A stretch of DNA of 64,000 nt from Pseudomonas sp. LS1212 (GTDB lineage Bacteria; Pseudomonadota; Gammaproteobacteria; Pseudomonadales; Pseudomonadaceae): NCBI RefSeq assembly GCF_024741815.1, contig NZ_CP102951.1:744001-808000 (forward strand), in the 5' to 3' direction. The notes beneath the pieces are model-generated. The model was not told where the DNA came from, made no database searches, and saw only the letters and a program-made list of their open reading frames with translations. The translations under genes and the position numbers were made by a program. This document shows positions 26,301 to 33,349 of this stretch, piece by piece (positions within the stretch are counted from its first letter, which is position 1; every line of letters starts with the position of its first letter).

Positions 26301-27686
26301 GCGAATCAAGCCCTGCAGGTTGATGACTGCCGGGGTGTTGAGCACCAGGCTGGTTTCGCCACGAATGCGTGCAGCCGGGCCCTGGTTGACCAACCTGGCT
26401 GCACGCAGGTGCACGGCATTGGCCTGGAGTACGCCGGCCTGGTTGTCGAGCAGCGGCCCGGCCTGCACCTGCAGCGTGCGGCTGGCGACAATGCTGCCGC
26501 TGTTGCTCAATGCCTGGCTGTCTAGCGTGACATCGCCGCTGGCGTTGCGGCTGTTGTCGGCATTGACGCCTGCCTCGATGACGCCCTGGTTGGTCAATTG
26601 GCCCTTGGCGGTCAGGACGACCTTGTCCCTGGCCACCAGGCTCTGCCGGTTGACCAGTTCCGCGGCGGTTTGCACGTGCAGTTGCGTCCCGGCATAGACC
26701 GGCCCCCGGGCATCGAGGCTGGCAGCCTTGACGTCGATGGCCGTGCTGGCACTGACCTTGGCCAGGGTCAACTTGCCGTTGGCATCGATCTGAATGTCCC
26801 CGGCACTGGCGGCCAGGTTGCCGTCCAGCTTCACACCGACACCGTGTTCGGTGCCCACCAGGCGGATCGCACCGACATGCATCCCGCCCAGGGCCGAGCT
26901 GTCGATGGCCAGGTGCGGCTTGGCGCTGCCGTCTTCGGCACGGGCGATTACGCTGAGGTTATCGGCACCGACGTCATTGCGCCCGGTGATGACGTTGAGC
27001 TTTTTCGCATAGAGATCAGCGTTGATTCTGGCGCTGCGGGTGATCAGGTCGAACTGGTCGATCTTGCTCGCATCGAGCCCGGCACCTTCGATGGCGATGT
27101 CGCCGCCATCCACTGCAAAGCGGTCCAGCCGGCCGTTGTCGATGATCGGTTTGCCCGTGCTCAAGGTCACCCGTGGCGTGTTGATGAAGCCACAGCCATT
27201 GCAGGTGATGCCGTGAGGGTTGGCGACGATGACCCGCGCCGCTTGCCCCGCGACTTCGGTGTAGCCGTTGAGCTGGCTGCGGTTGCTGCCGGTGACTTCG
27301 TTGAGGATCGTCGCCGCTGCCTGGCCCCTGAGGTTGGGGTTGCCGAGGATGATGCCGCCCAGCTCCGTCGCCTGGGTGCGGGCGGTGGCGTTGTTGAGGA
27401 TCAGCCCATTGGCACCGACGTTGTAGTCCTGGAACTGGTTGTGCGAAAGCCCGCTGGCATTGGGCGCGGCGATGTTGACGATGGGGACGCCATTGGCAGC
27501 CTGGTCGATCCCGGTGCCCGGCCCGCTGATCGCGATAGCTTCGGCCTGCACCAGCAACGGCTGCCAGAACATGGCATTGGCCAGGATCAGCGCGATACCG
27601 CGCTTGGGCATTCCCCAAAAGCGTTCACGCGAAACAAGGGCCGCCGAAGGTTGGCGTGCCAGGAAGGCAAATTGACGGGCGTCCAT
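20346..27686 (-). CDS. cdiA: CdiA: two-partner secretion contact-dependent inhibition toxin
   Basis: A 2446-aa TpsA protein delivering a C-terminal toxin into neighbouring cells. Residues 1-49 form the extended signal peptide (GMPKRGIALILANAMFWQPL, cleavage after AEA). Residues about 50-310 are the TPS secretion domain (NHGI-like NPHGITCNGCGFINTPRV). Residues 310-1700 are filamentous-haemagglutinin repeats (AGRDLNL, LDNRAGG-type). About 1930-2100 is the DUF637-type pre-toxin region (SNFVVGTINGGGDIG). From NAERYNRQLHSDEK (about 2164) the variable toxin begins, with a Gly-rich hydrophobic stretch near the end (LSAGAIVTTGGVSAGMSSGS). The usual VENN motif is not seen; NAERYNRQL appears to mark the boundary instead. 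The ATG lies 23 bp after cdiB. Confidence 0.93.
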   Translation of the reverse strand: MDARQFAFLARQPSAALVSRERFWGMPKRGIALILANAMFWQPLLVQAEAIAISGPGTGIDQAANGVPIVNIAAPNASGLSHNQFQDYNVGANGLILNNATARTQATELGGIILGNPNLRGQAAATILNEVTGSNRSQLNGYTEVAGQAARVIVANPHGITCNGCGFINTPRVTLSTGKPIIDNGRLDRFAVDGGDIAIEGAGLDASKIDQFDLITRSARINADLYAKKLNVITGRNDVGADNLSVIARAEDGSAKPHLAIDSSALGGMHVGAIRLVGTEHGVGVKLDGNLAASAGDIQIDANGKLTLAKVSASTAIDVKAASLDARGPVYAGTQLHVQTAAELVNRQSLVARDKVVLTAKGQLTNQGVIEAGVNADNSRNASGDVTLDSQALSNSGSIVASRTLQVQAGPLLDNQAGVLQANAVHLRAARLVNQGPAARIRGETSLVLNTPAVINLQGLIRFGDGQAADVSLDSLDNRQGRIEVADGSFKLVARELNNANGTIIADSLDIMADQIGNQAGLIAAGKGQARLQAAEKLENANGKVQAKTQLTLTGKALLNQGGTLRGKRVDIQADTVDNRNQGQINAGADGLLITGSTVQNQNGFMLANGGHAELELGAGTLENQGGTLQGDSLTVHAGDVQNSALDGKAGLISSVVGELKLTIARLTNQAGKIFGKTRITFDGSTLDNRAGGELSGNDLVLAAGTRVLNQGGLIEAGNKLVLTGGSLDNSAGGQVRALAGDLSRIELLGDLNNQGGKIDIGSRAFNLKARQLNNIAGRAQHAGQGLFSLNLASLAGSQGSLIGLGSGNWTVGSVNRVGRWQLNGALTYTSSQALALGVGERIASATGLNVNAASLSNAGELLSDGNLAVTLGGDLVNSGLISAQQQLTVNANNLSQNNGRLASAGDTQLTLRGNLDNLGRLVANRNLTASALRIDNRGTLGALGQVSLSAANGINNAADTLLFSGGAMALRGNSLSNDYGDIYSRGDLSFAALDGGQAASFSNLSGTLESEGNMDLKAMSLENAKADFQIRKGLGGATLSWVCGQHCGGHDSFKRGLITITRVFDEQVLADSPSSRLVAGGNLSIQAGRVENRYSLLAANGNLDISATRLLNQGAASRSGTHIVEIGTPGRIPTADWDQMEYVDVPAFNAAVAAGQFDEARFEELVARSEGPLFSLMSDVTTWNENGNTVYAATLQAGGRVNLNVAETLQNGTLHDNTYAQLTGTLGNDQTGAKVGGLNITLNKQSSGTTAQAPKDVQRIERVDADGAIQVSFVPVDFSGVPFAAIDPTALSSFRLPRGEYGLFVRNPSPQGRYLIETNPSFTQLPNFMSSDYLLGKLNFNSDAAWRRLGNGHYETRLIRDAVLARTGQRFLAAGLTSDDEQYRYLMDNALASKRALNLSVGVSLSAEQVAALTHDIVWMEARVVEGQKVLAPVLYLAQAESRNVRGGSLIQGRDLNLIAGGDLTTVGTLRASHDLSAIAGGSLFQGGLSEANERLTLLAQDTIRNAMAGEIRANQVSLTALKGDIINDRSAIQVSQGAGMRTLVDAGGRISAGDQLRMSAGRDLKHLSQISSAGDASLTAGRDLNLLAVTDASETHTSENGGHRYSITTEVKNLGSSVTSGGNLSLEAGRDLNLVASRATAEGDLNASAARDITLASAGDEHNVETRSKDGKKRLHEEDNHTRQQAAQFSAGGSVLSIAGRDTTLIASHISAGDEAYIYTGNHLNLLAEQNSDYTLYDLQKNGGWGSKQTQRDEVTQLTHVGSEIKSGGDLTLVSGGDQRYQVAKLESGQDLTMESGGSITFEGVKDLRQESHEKSKGDLAWNSAKGIGSTDETLRQTEMFAQGQLAIRAAGKVTIDVKEINQQTVSQAIDAMVEAEPQLAWIKQAEANGQVDWRLVKEVHDSWKYENSGLGAAPALIIAIVASMVIGPLSGALVSNFVVGTINGGGDIGAGFKAATSSDAIKGYATQWATGYALNGLDSYVSGWQTNGALILNGNGINNPGFSSSLLDWNTVSQNVLRSGAHVLVSGGINTAINGGSLKDNLGTALVSEGLDLAAAFGNKQVGDLAEYLKVDPGTASKILMHALLGGALSAAKGGDFTTGALAGAATEGLTQATTDALGKYLDARFATDDQFKVGAAQIIGILAGSLGGGDPATGSWIAGNAERYNRQLHSDEKALARKLAEESGGKYSIEEIAAQLRLSSIKGTNITPATDMVVKSEGIYDHDGNWISLGDNNFVQNLNDADKEIIAYIKQSTDAYTWTLEAETGFSSLTQPDWSKYAQNGTGNRDRLTGYPLDENGGYRVPVAIEGVFYSPRFLSCGNAECIATGANIDFGDANTLRWIKAADTKMIEDLGTALSAGAIVTTGGVSAGMSSGSTIASFLSGYLKSDLAKVSTTAILSDGFERYAIARGMSAGDALKVSNALGVSGAWNKLFDSSKELLKAD

Positions 27687-27709
27687 GTCAAAGTCTCGAA
27701 ACGTGGGGC

Positions 27710-29422
27710 TTAAAGAAAGAAATCCAGGCGGAAATAGATAGGCGCTTCGCGCTCGGTCAGTGCATCCGGCCGTTCCAGAGAGTGGGCAAAGGTCACGCTG
27801 GCGGCCAGGTAGCGGCCACGGGCGAACAGCTCCAGCGAGTTGCTGGAAACCCGGCCATGCTGGTCGCCGTTGTAGCGGTCGCCGCGAATCACACCCTGGT
27901 CGTAACCGAGGCTGCTGCCGTATTCGGCCAGTACCGGGCGCAGCCAGTCCCAGGTCACGGGGCGGGCCCAGCGCAGTTCGTTGCGCCAGTAGCCGCCGCT
28001 GTCCCCGGACAGTGCCTGGTCCTTGTAACCGCGCACCGAGGCTTGCCCGCCCAGGCTTATGCGCTGCGGGCTGTAGAGCACGTCTTCGCTGCGCTGGCCG
28101 GTGGCCAGGCTGGTGAAGCCGAAGGACTCGCCCAGCAGCTGAAAGCTTTGCAGGTAGCTGAGGGTGGCGGTGTACTTGCGATAGCGCGCAGTCGCCTTAC
28201 CGGGGCCCGGATGACCATCGCCCTGGGCATCGAAGGCGCCGATGCCGTTCTGCAGACCCAGGTCAAGGTTGACGAAGGCATTGCCGATACGCCGACCGTG
28301 GTTGATGCCGAACTGGGCTTCGCTGATCCGGTTGCTGCTCAGGCGCAGCCGGTTTTGCTCAACGAAGTTGTTGGTGCGCAGCCAGGACAGCCCGGCGTTG
28401 AGCGCGGTTTTGCTGACGGCATCGCGATGGATCACCCGCTCGGCCTGCAGCTGGTGATTCTGGCTGTCGCCGGTCTGTTTGAAGTCAAAGCCGTTGGCCT
28501 GGGCCAGGGAGCGGTACTCGCTTTGGCTGTAGGTGTAATTGAAGTTCCACCAGCCCCAGGGCAGGTTGTAATACAGCAGGGCATTGTTGGAGCCATGCTG
28601 ATGGTCGCTCTGGGCATCATGCCCGCCGCGCATTACCAGCTGATCGGCCAACCCCAGCGGGCTGTCCCAGTCCAGGCCAGCGCCCCACTGCTGCTCGCCG
28701 GTGCTCTGCTGGCCGCCGTTGCTGCGCGACAGCGAGGCGCGCCAGGGCTTTTGCGCGGCGTTCTTGACCCGCACATTGCTGCCGCCGACGGCGTCACCGG
28801 GGGTCAATTCCACCTGTGCCTTGTTGGACGGCAGGCGGTTGAGCTGGTCCACCAGTTGCTCGATCTCGCGCAGGTTGAGCAGCTCGCCCGTGCGGCCGGG
28901 AAAACTCATCGCCAGTTCCCGGGCCGACAGGCCACTGCCCTCGGCCCCCTCAAGGCGCTCGAGTTTGCCTTCGACCACCCGCACGCTCAGCTGACCGCTG
29001 GACAGCTCCTGCGGCGGCAGGTAGGCGCGGCTGGTCACCAGGCCTTTGGCAATGTAGTGATCGGTGATGACCTTGAGCAGTTCGTTGAGCTGGGCAACCT
29101 CCAGGCATTGCCCGGCATAGGGCCGGGTCAGGCGCTCACGGGCAGCGGGTTGCAGACTGTCGGCGCCCTTGAGCTCGATGGTCTTGATCAAAAGACAGTC
29201 GGTGTTGATGGGCGCGGCAGGTGCACTGGGGGCCGATGCCTTGCCGGGCAGCTCCTTGAGCTCTTCGAGTCGGCGCTGCTGCTCCTCGAGCAGGCGGTTC
29301 TGCCGGTCGCGGATCAGGTCCTGATCACCGGGTGTCGGCGCGGCCGCCACGTGGCTGATTGCCCCGAAAAATAGCACGGACACCCACACACTCACCCTCG
29401 TCCCTGGGCCGAGTAACGCCAT
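27710..29422 (-). CDS. cdiB: CdiB: TpsB outer-membrane transporter for CdiA
   Basis: A 570-aa ShlB/FhaC-family protein. It has a signal peptide (WVSVLFFGAISHVAAA), the N-terminal plug helix (RDRQNRLLEEQQRRLEEL), POTRA domains (LLIKTIELKGADSL onward; GLVTSRAYLPPQEL) and a 16-strand barrel with the conserved loop-6 motif VRGY (GGQASVRGYKDQALSGDSGG). The C-terminus FRLDFFL suits Bam-dependent assembly. ATG 29422 with AAGGA upstream is preferred to TTG 29428. It is the first gene of a cdiB-cdiA-cdiI operon. Confidence 0.92.
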   Translation of the reverse strand: MALLGPGTRVSVWVSVLFFGAISHVAAAPTPGDQDLIRDRQNRLLEEQQRRLEELKELPGKASAPSAPAAPINTDCLLIKTIELKGADSLQPAARERLTRPYAGQCLEVAQLNELLKVITDHYIAKGLVTSRAYLPPQELSSGQLSVRVVEGKLERLEGAEGSGLSARELAMSFPGRTGELLNLREIEQLVDQLNRLPSNKAQVELTPGDAVGGSNVRVKNAAQKPWRASLSRSNGGQQSTGEQQWGAGLDWDSPLGLADQLVMRGGHDAQSDHQHGSNNALLYYNLPWGWWNFNYTYSQSEYRSLAQANGFDFKQTGDSQNHQLQAERVIHRDAVSKTALNAGLSWLRTNNFVEQNRLRLSSNRISEAQFGINHGRRIGNAFVNLDLGLQNGIGAFDAQGDGHPGPGKATARYRKYTATLSYLQSFQLLGESFGFTSLATGQRSEDVLYSPQRISLGGQASVRGYKDQALSGDSGGYWRNELRWARPVTWDWLRPVLAEYGSSLGYDQGVIRGDRYNGDQHGRVSSNSLELFARGRYLAASVTFAHSLERPDALTEREAPIYFRLDFFL

Positions 29423-29648
29423 GATCAATCCTTGGAAATATCCGCAAGAGGAAAAAAGAGGCGCGATATTGATGTGCCATTATTGCGGCGTCAATTTGCC
29501 GTCTTCCGATCGGCGTGCAGGAATTCTCCGAGAGTGGTCAGGCGTGAAGCCTGCGTGAGAAATTGGAGTGACGTTATCAGCGCTAACCGGCCCGGGCCAA
29601 AACGATCTAAAAAAGCCCGCCCGCCGCGTCGGACTTTTGCTAAAGTAA
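29423..29648. other. Intergenic region upstream of cdiB
   Basis: Holds the cdiB promoter region on the minus strand and, at its right end, TAAAGT (29641-29646), a possible -10 element for the structured RNA that follows. No coding sequence is supported. Confidence 0.35.
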
Positions 29649-29870
29649 AGGTGTAGGTGAAGACGCAGACTGATGCGCAAGAAGGATAGCGAGGAAGCGA
29701 GGGGCACGTTCCTTAGGGTGCACGGCCAGATTGATTCAGGCCCCGATAGCCGTGTGAAGCAGAAGAACACAGGTTCTTCCTGTCAGAAGCCCAGTAAACC
29801 TTGTAAGCCGGAAACCAGCACCGGCCACCTACACCTGAACTCTCCCCAAAGCCCGCCCAGTGCGGGCTTT
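29649..29870 (+). ncRNA. Candidate structured small RNA with closing stem and terminator
   Basis: AGGTGTAGGTG (29649-29659) is perfectly complementary to CACCTACACCT (29826-29836), which would close a domain of about 190 nt. Inside are a GAAGAAC-ACAG-GTTCTTC hairpin (29762-29779), a CACGGC/GCCGTG stem (29721-29754) and a CGCA/TGCG stem. The RNA ends in an ideal terminator, AAAGCCCGC-CCAGT-GCGGGCTTT (29848-29870). TAAAGT lies at the -10 position. I could not match it to tmRNA, RNase P, 6S or SRP RNA. A short ORF through it lacks protein-like features. The name and role are unknown. Confidence 0.55.
29848..29870 (+). terminator. Rho-independent terminator of the candidate ncRNA
   Basis: A perfect 9-bp stem, AAAGCCCGC/GCGGGCTTT, with loop CCAGT, followed by CTTATTTG. 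Confidence 0.8.
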
Positions 29871-30074
29871 CTTATTTGTGCAATGCCTACTCCTGCTTTG
29901 CTCCTTGTAATGTCGAAACCCATTCGTTGGCCACAAAGTGGACCGACGGCAGGGTGGTGCTTGAACGTCAAGGACCGAGGGTTCCTCAAACATCATAAGG
30001 ACCCAGTCGACCTTGCAGAGATTAACGATGAGAAGAGAAAGAAAAGTCGGCATTGCTGAAAATGATGCGGGCCA

Positions 30075-30099
30075 GCCGGACGCAGCGGGCGCGTCCGGC
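30075..30099 (-). terminator. GC-rich inverted repeat at the end of the valine operon
   Basis: GCCGGACGC/GCGTCCGGC directly after the stop of the acyl-CoA dehydrogenase gene. The T-tract on the minus strand is poor, so termination strength is uncertain. Confidence 0.45.
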
Positions 30100-30107
30100 C
30101 GGAGGGC

Positions 30108-31259
30108 TCAGAGCACGTAGTGGACCAGCTCGCGGGCGATCAGCAGGCGCTGGACCTCGCTGGAGCCTTCGTAGATCTGAGTGATGCGCGCGTCGCGGTA
30201 GTAACGCTCCACCGGGTAATCCTCCAGATAGCCGTAGCCGCCATGGATTTGCATGGCACTGGAGCACACGCGCTCGGCCATTTCCGAGGCGAACAGCTTG
30301 GCCTGGGAGGCTTCTGACAGGCACGGTTGCCCGGCGCTTTTCAGGCGTGCGGCATGCAGTACCAGCAGGCGGGTGGCGTTGAGCCGGGTGTGCATGTCGG
30401 CGAGCAGGTTGGACACGCTCTGGTGCTCGATGATCGGCTTGCCGAACTGGACGCGCTCGCGGGCATAGCCGAGGGCGGCCTCGAAGGCGGCGCGGGCGAT
30501 GCCCAGGGCCTGGGCGGCGATGCCGATGCGGCCGCCTTCCAGGTTGGACAGGGCAATGGCCAGGCCCTTGCCGCGTTCGCCCAGCAGGTTGGCCTCGGGG
30601 ATGGTGCAGTTGTTCAGGGTCACCGCGCAGGTATCGGAGGCCTTGATGCCCATCTTGTGTTCGCTGCGGTCGACCACGAATCCGGGATTGTCGGTCGGCA
30701 CCAGGAAGGCCGACAGGCCCTTCTTGCCCAGCTCCGGGTCGGTGACGGCGAAGACGATGGCCAGTTTGGCGCGCTTGCCGTTGCTGACGAACTGCTTGGC
30801 GCCGTTGAGTACCCACTGGCCGTCGCGCAGCTCGGCGCGGGTGCGCAGGTTGTGCGCTTCGGAGCCGGCCTGGGGCTCGGTCAGGCAGAAGCAGCCGATC
30901 GCTTGGCCACTGGCCAGAAGCGGCAACCAGCTGTCTTGCTGCGCGGGGGTGCCGTATTTCAGCAAGGGGCCGCAGCCCACTGAGTTGTGGATGCTCATCA
31001 GCGCACCGAGGGCACCGTCGCCGGCGGAGATTTCTTCCACCGCCAGGGCGTAGGCCACATAGTCGGTGTAGCTGCCGCCCCAGGTGTCCGGTACCACCAT
31101 GCCCAGCAGGCCCAGCTCGCCCATCTGCGCCACCACGGCATCATCGATCCAGCCGGCCTTCTCCCAGGCCTGTGCATGCGGGCCGACTTCGCTGCGGGCG
31201 AAGTCGCGCGCCATGTCGCGGATCATGCGTTGTTCTTCGGTCAATTCGATATCGTGCAT
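30108..31259 (-). CDS. Acyl-CoA dehydrogenase, probable isobutyryl-CoA dehydrogenase
   Basis: A 383-aa FAD enzyme of about the usual family length. Seen: CFCLTEPQAGSEAHNLRTRA, GAKQFVSNGKRAKLAIVFAVTD, FGKPIIEHQSVSNLLADM and catalytic Glu in IYEGSSEVQRLLIARELV. Its place with 3-hydroxyisobutyryl-CoA hydrolase, mmsB and mmsA assigns it to the first oxidation of isobutyryl-CoA (to methacrylyl-CoA) in valine breakdown. It is the last gene of a minus-strand operon, 18 bp after the previous gene. A dedicated methacrylyl-CoA hydratase is not adjacent. Confidence 0.82.
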   Translation of the reverse strand: MHDIELTEEQRMIRDMARDFARSEVGPHAQAWEKAGWIDDAVVAQMGELGLLGMVVPDTWGGSYTDYVAYALAVEEISAGDGALGALMSIHNSVGCGPLLKYGTPAQQDSWLPLLASGQAIGCFCLTEPQAGSEAHNLRTRAELRDGQWVLNGAKQFVSNGKRAKLAIVFAVTDPELGKKGLSAFLVPTDNPGFVVDRSEHKMGIKASDTCAVTLNNCTIPEANLLGERGKGLAIALSNLEGGRIGIAAQALGIARAAFEAALGYARERVQFGKPIIEHQSVSNLLADMHTRLNATRLLVLHAARLKSAGQPCLSEASQAKLFASEMAERVCSSAMQIHGGYGYLEDYPVERYYRDARITQIYEGSSEVQRLLIARELVHYVL

Positions 31260-31277
31260 TGCGGAGTCTCCTGCCGA

Positions 31278-32366
31278 TCAGGCGGTGCGTACGGGCTTGC
31301 CGGAGGCGGGGCGAAAGTCGTTGAAGAAGGCCTGAACCCGCGCAGGTACCAGCTCCGTCAGGGTTGGCGGGTTCCAGCGGGGGTTCTTGTCCTTGTCGAT
31401 GATCAGGGCGCGTACGCCCTCCATCAGGTCGCCCTTGTCGAACCACTGATAGTCCAGGTGCAACTCCAGGGCGAAACAGTCGGAGAGGGTCAGGTAACGA
31501 CCACGGCGCAGCAGCTCCAGCGTCGCGGCCATCGCCAGCGGCGAGCGACTGTCGAGCAGCTTGACCGTCTGCTCGGCCCAGTCGCGCAACTCGGGACGCT
31601 CCTCGCGTTGCAGCGCGGTGCGAATGGCCGGGACATCGGGCAGGGCGAAATATTCGTCGATCGCCTGGCGATAGGCCTTGAGCTCCGACCCCGCAATACG
31701 CTCAGTGGCAAGGCCGGTGAGCAGGTCTTGCAGGTCTTCGTCGGGCGCAGCGGTCCAGTTCAGGTGATCGAGGGCGGCATCCAGCTCGGCCAGCCGTTCG
31801 CTGGGCAGGCAGTAGTCGGCAAGGTCGGCATAGAGGGCATCGGCGGCACGTACTTGGCAGCCGGTGATCCCCAGGTAAATCCCCAGCTCACCCGGCAGGC
31901 GCGGCAGGAAATAGCTGCCGCCGACATCGGGGTAAAAGCCGATGCCGACTTCCGGCATGCCCATGCGCGTGCGCTCGGTGATCACCCGCAGCGAAGCGGC
32001 CTGGGCCAGACCCATGCCGCCGCCCAGGACGAAACCATCGAGCAGTGCCAGCACCGGCTTGGTGTAGCCGTGCAGGTACTCGTCGAGGGCATATTCCTCC
32101 TCGAGGAACAGCTCGTGCTGGTTGTCGCCGGCCTTGTGGCTGTCGTACAGCCTGCGGATGTCGCCACCGGCACAAAAGGCTTTTTCCCCTGCGCCGCGAA
32201 TGGTCACGGCGACGATTTCAGGGTCCTGTTCCCAGGCCCACAGGTGCCGGCACAGCAGGCGCACCATGGGCAGGTCCAGGGTGTTCAGCGCGCTCGGCCG
32301 GTTCAGCGTCAGGTGGCCGACGCGGTTACGCACACTGGCCAGCACCGGGGCTTGCTGCTCGCTCAT
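31278..32366 (-). CDS. 3-hydroxyisobutyryl-CoA hydrolase (crotonase family)
   Basis: At 362 aa it is longer than ordinary enoyl-CoA hydratases (about 260) because of the C-terminal extension typical of HIBCH-type hydrolases. Seen: KAFCAGGDIRRLYDSHKAGD, GFVLGGGMGLAQAASLRV, and MPEVGIGFYPDVGGSYFLPR with the catalytic Glu/Asp. It hydrolyses 3-hydroxyisobutyryl-CoA so that MmsB can oxidise the free acid. It starts 2 bp after mmsB ends, so coupling is likely. Confidence 0.86.
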   Translation of the reverse strand: MSEQQAPVLASVRNRVGHLTLNRPSALNTLDLPMVRLLCRHLWAWEQDPEIVAVTIRGAGEKAFCAGGDIRRLYDSHKAGDNQHELFLEEEYALDEYLHGYTKPVLALLDGFVLGGGMGLAQAASLRVITERTRMGMPEVGIGFYPDVGGSYFLPRLPGELGIYLGITGCQVRAADALYADLADYCLPSERLAELDAALDHLNWTAAPDEDLQDLLTGLATERIAGSELKAYRQAIDEYFALPDVPAIRTALQREERPELRDWAEQTVKLLDSRSPLAMAATLELLRRGRYLTLSDCFALELHLDYQWFDKGDLMEGVRALIIDKDKNPRWNPPTLTELVPARVQAFFNDFRPASGKPVRTA

Positions 32367-32368
32367 GC

Positions 32369-33259
32369 TCAGGCTTCTCCACGGAACAGGTTGATGATGG
32401 CGGAGAAGTCCAGGCTGCCGTTACCTTGCAGGCTGAAGGTCTGGTACAGCTGCTGGGCGGCAGCACCGAGCACTACCGGCTGACGCGCATGCCTGGCCGC
32501 TTCGGTGGCGAGGCCGAGGTCCTTGAGCATCAGGTCGGTGCCAAAGCCGCCGCTGTATCCACGCGAGGCCGGCGCGTTCTCCAGTACGCCCGGGAACGGG
32601 TTGTTGATTTCCGAGCTCCAGCAGCGGCCGCTGGAGGTATTGATGATCCCGGCCAGCACCTTGGCGTCCATGCCCAGGGCTACACCCAGGGCCATGGCTT
32701 CGGCGACGCCGACCATGGAGATGCCGAGCAGCATGTTGTTGGCGATCTTGGCCACCTGACCGTTGCCGATAGCGCCGCAGTGGACGATGTTCTTGCCCAT
32801 GGCCGAGAGGATCGGTAGCGCCTGGTCGTACACTTCGACCGAGCCGCCGACCATGAAGGTCAGGGTGCCGGCCGCTGCGCCGCCGGTGCCGCCGGACACC
32901 GGGGCGTCCAACATCGGGTTGCCCTGGGCGTCGGCTTGGGTGGCCACTTCGCGGGCGCTCAACGGGTCGATGGTGGAGCTGTCGATCAGCAGCACGCCCG
33001 GCTCGACGTTGGCCAGCAGGCCGTCCGTGCCGAGGTAAACCTGCTTCACGTGGCCGGCGGTTGGCAGCATGGTGACGATGGCGTCGACCTTGGCCTTGGC
33101 CACGGCAGCCGGTGAGGCGGCGGCGCTGGCGCCGGCCTCGACCAGGGCAGCGACTGCCTGGGGAAAGGGGTCGAAGACGGTCAGGCTGTGGCCAGCCTTG
33201 AGCAGGTTGCGGGCCATTGGGCCGCCCATGTTGCCGAGGCCGAGAAATCCGATATGCAT
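32369..33259 (-). CDS. mmsB: 3-hydroxyisobutyrate dehydrogenase MmsB
   Basis: A 296-aa beta-hydroxyacid dehydrogenase that oxidises 3-hydroxyisobutyrate to methylmalonate semialdehyde with NAD+. Seen: Rossmann GFLGLGNMGGPMARNL (3-18), the substrate motif DAPVSGGTGGAAAGTLTFMV and catalytic Lys in GQVAKIANNMLLG. ATG 33259 is chosen over the upstream extension because MHIGFLGLG is the family start and AGGTAGCC precedes it. A perfect 10-bp inverted repeat (33321-33341) lies in the 90-bp gap to mmsA and could reduce downstream expression. Confidence 0.92.
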   Translation of the reverse strand: MHIGFLGLGNMGGPMARNLLKAGHSLTVFDPFPQAVAALVEAGASAAASPAAVAKAKVDAIVTMLPTAGHVKQVYLGTDGLLANVEPGVLLIDSSTIDPLSAREVATQADAQGNPMLDAPVSGGTGGAAAGTLTFMVGGSVEVYDQALPILSAMGKNIVHCGAIGNGQVAKIANNMLLGISMVGVAEAMALGVALGMDAKVLAGIINTSSGRCWSSEINNPFPGVLENAPASRGYSGGFGTDLMLKDLGLATEAARHARQPVVLGAAAQQLYQTFSLQGNGSLDFSAIINLFRGEA

Positions 33260-33349
33260 GATGGCTACCTTTTGCGATGGGGGATCAACGGTGCAGGAAA
33301 GTCGGCACACGCTTGCAGTCGGCCGGCGCCAGGCGCCGGCCGGCAGAGG

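Noticed and set aside
24483..26525. A 680-codon open frame on the plus strand opposite cdiA
   Set aside because: It is the complement of repetitive, GC-rich cdiA repeats. Its composition is low in complexity and it has no domain. cdiA itself is unambiguous.
27656..29374. A 572-codon plus-strand frame covering cdiB
   Set aside because: Complement of cdiB, which has a signal peptide, POTRA and VRGY motifs.
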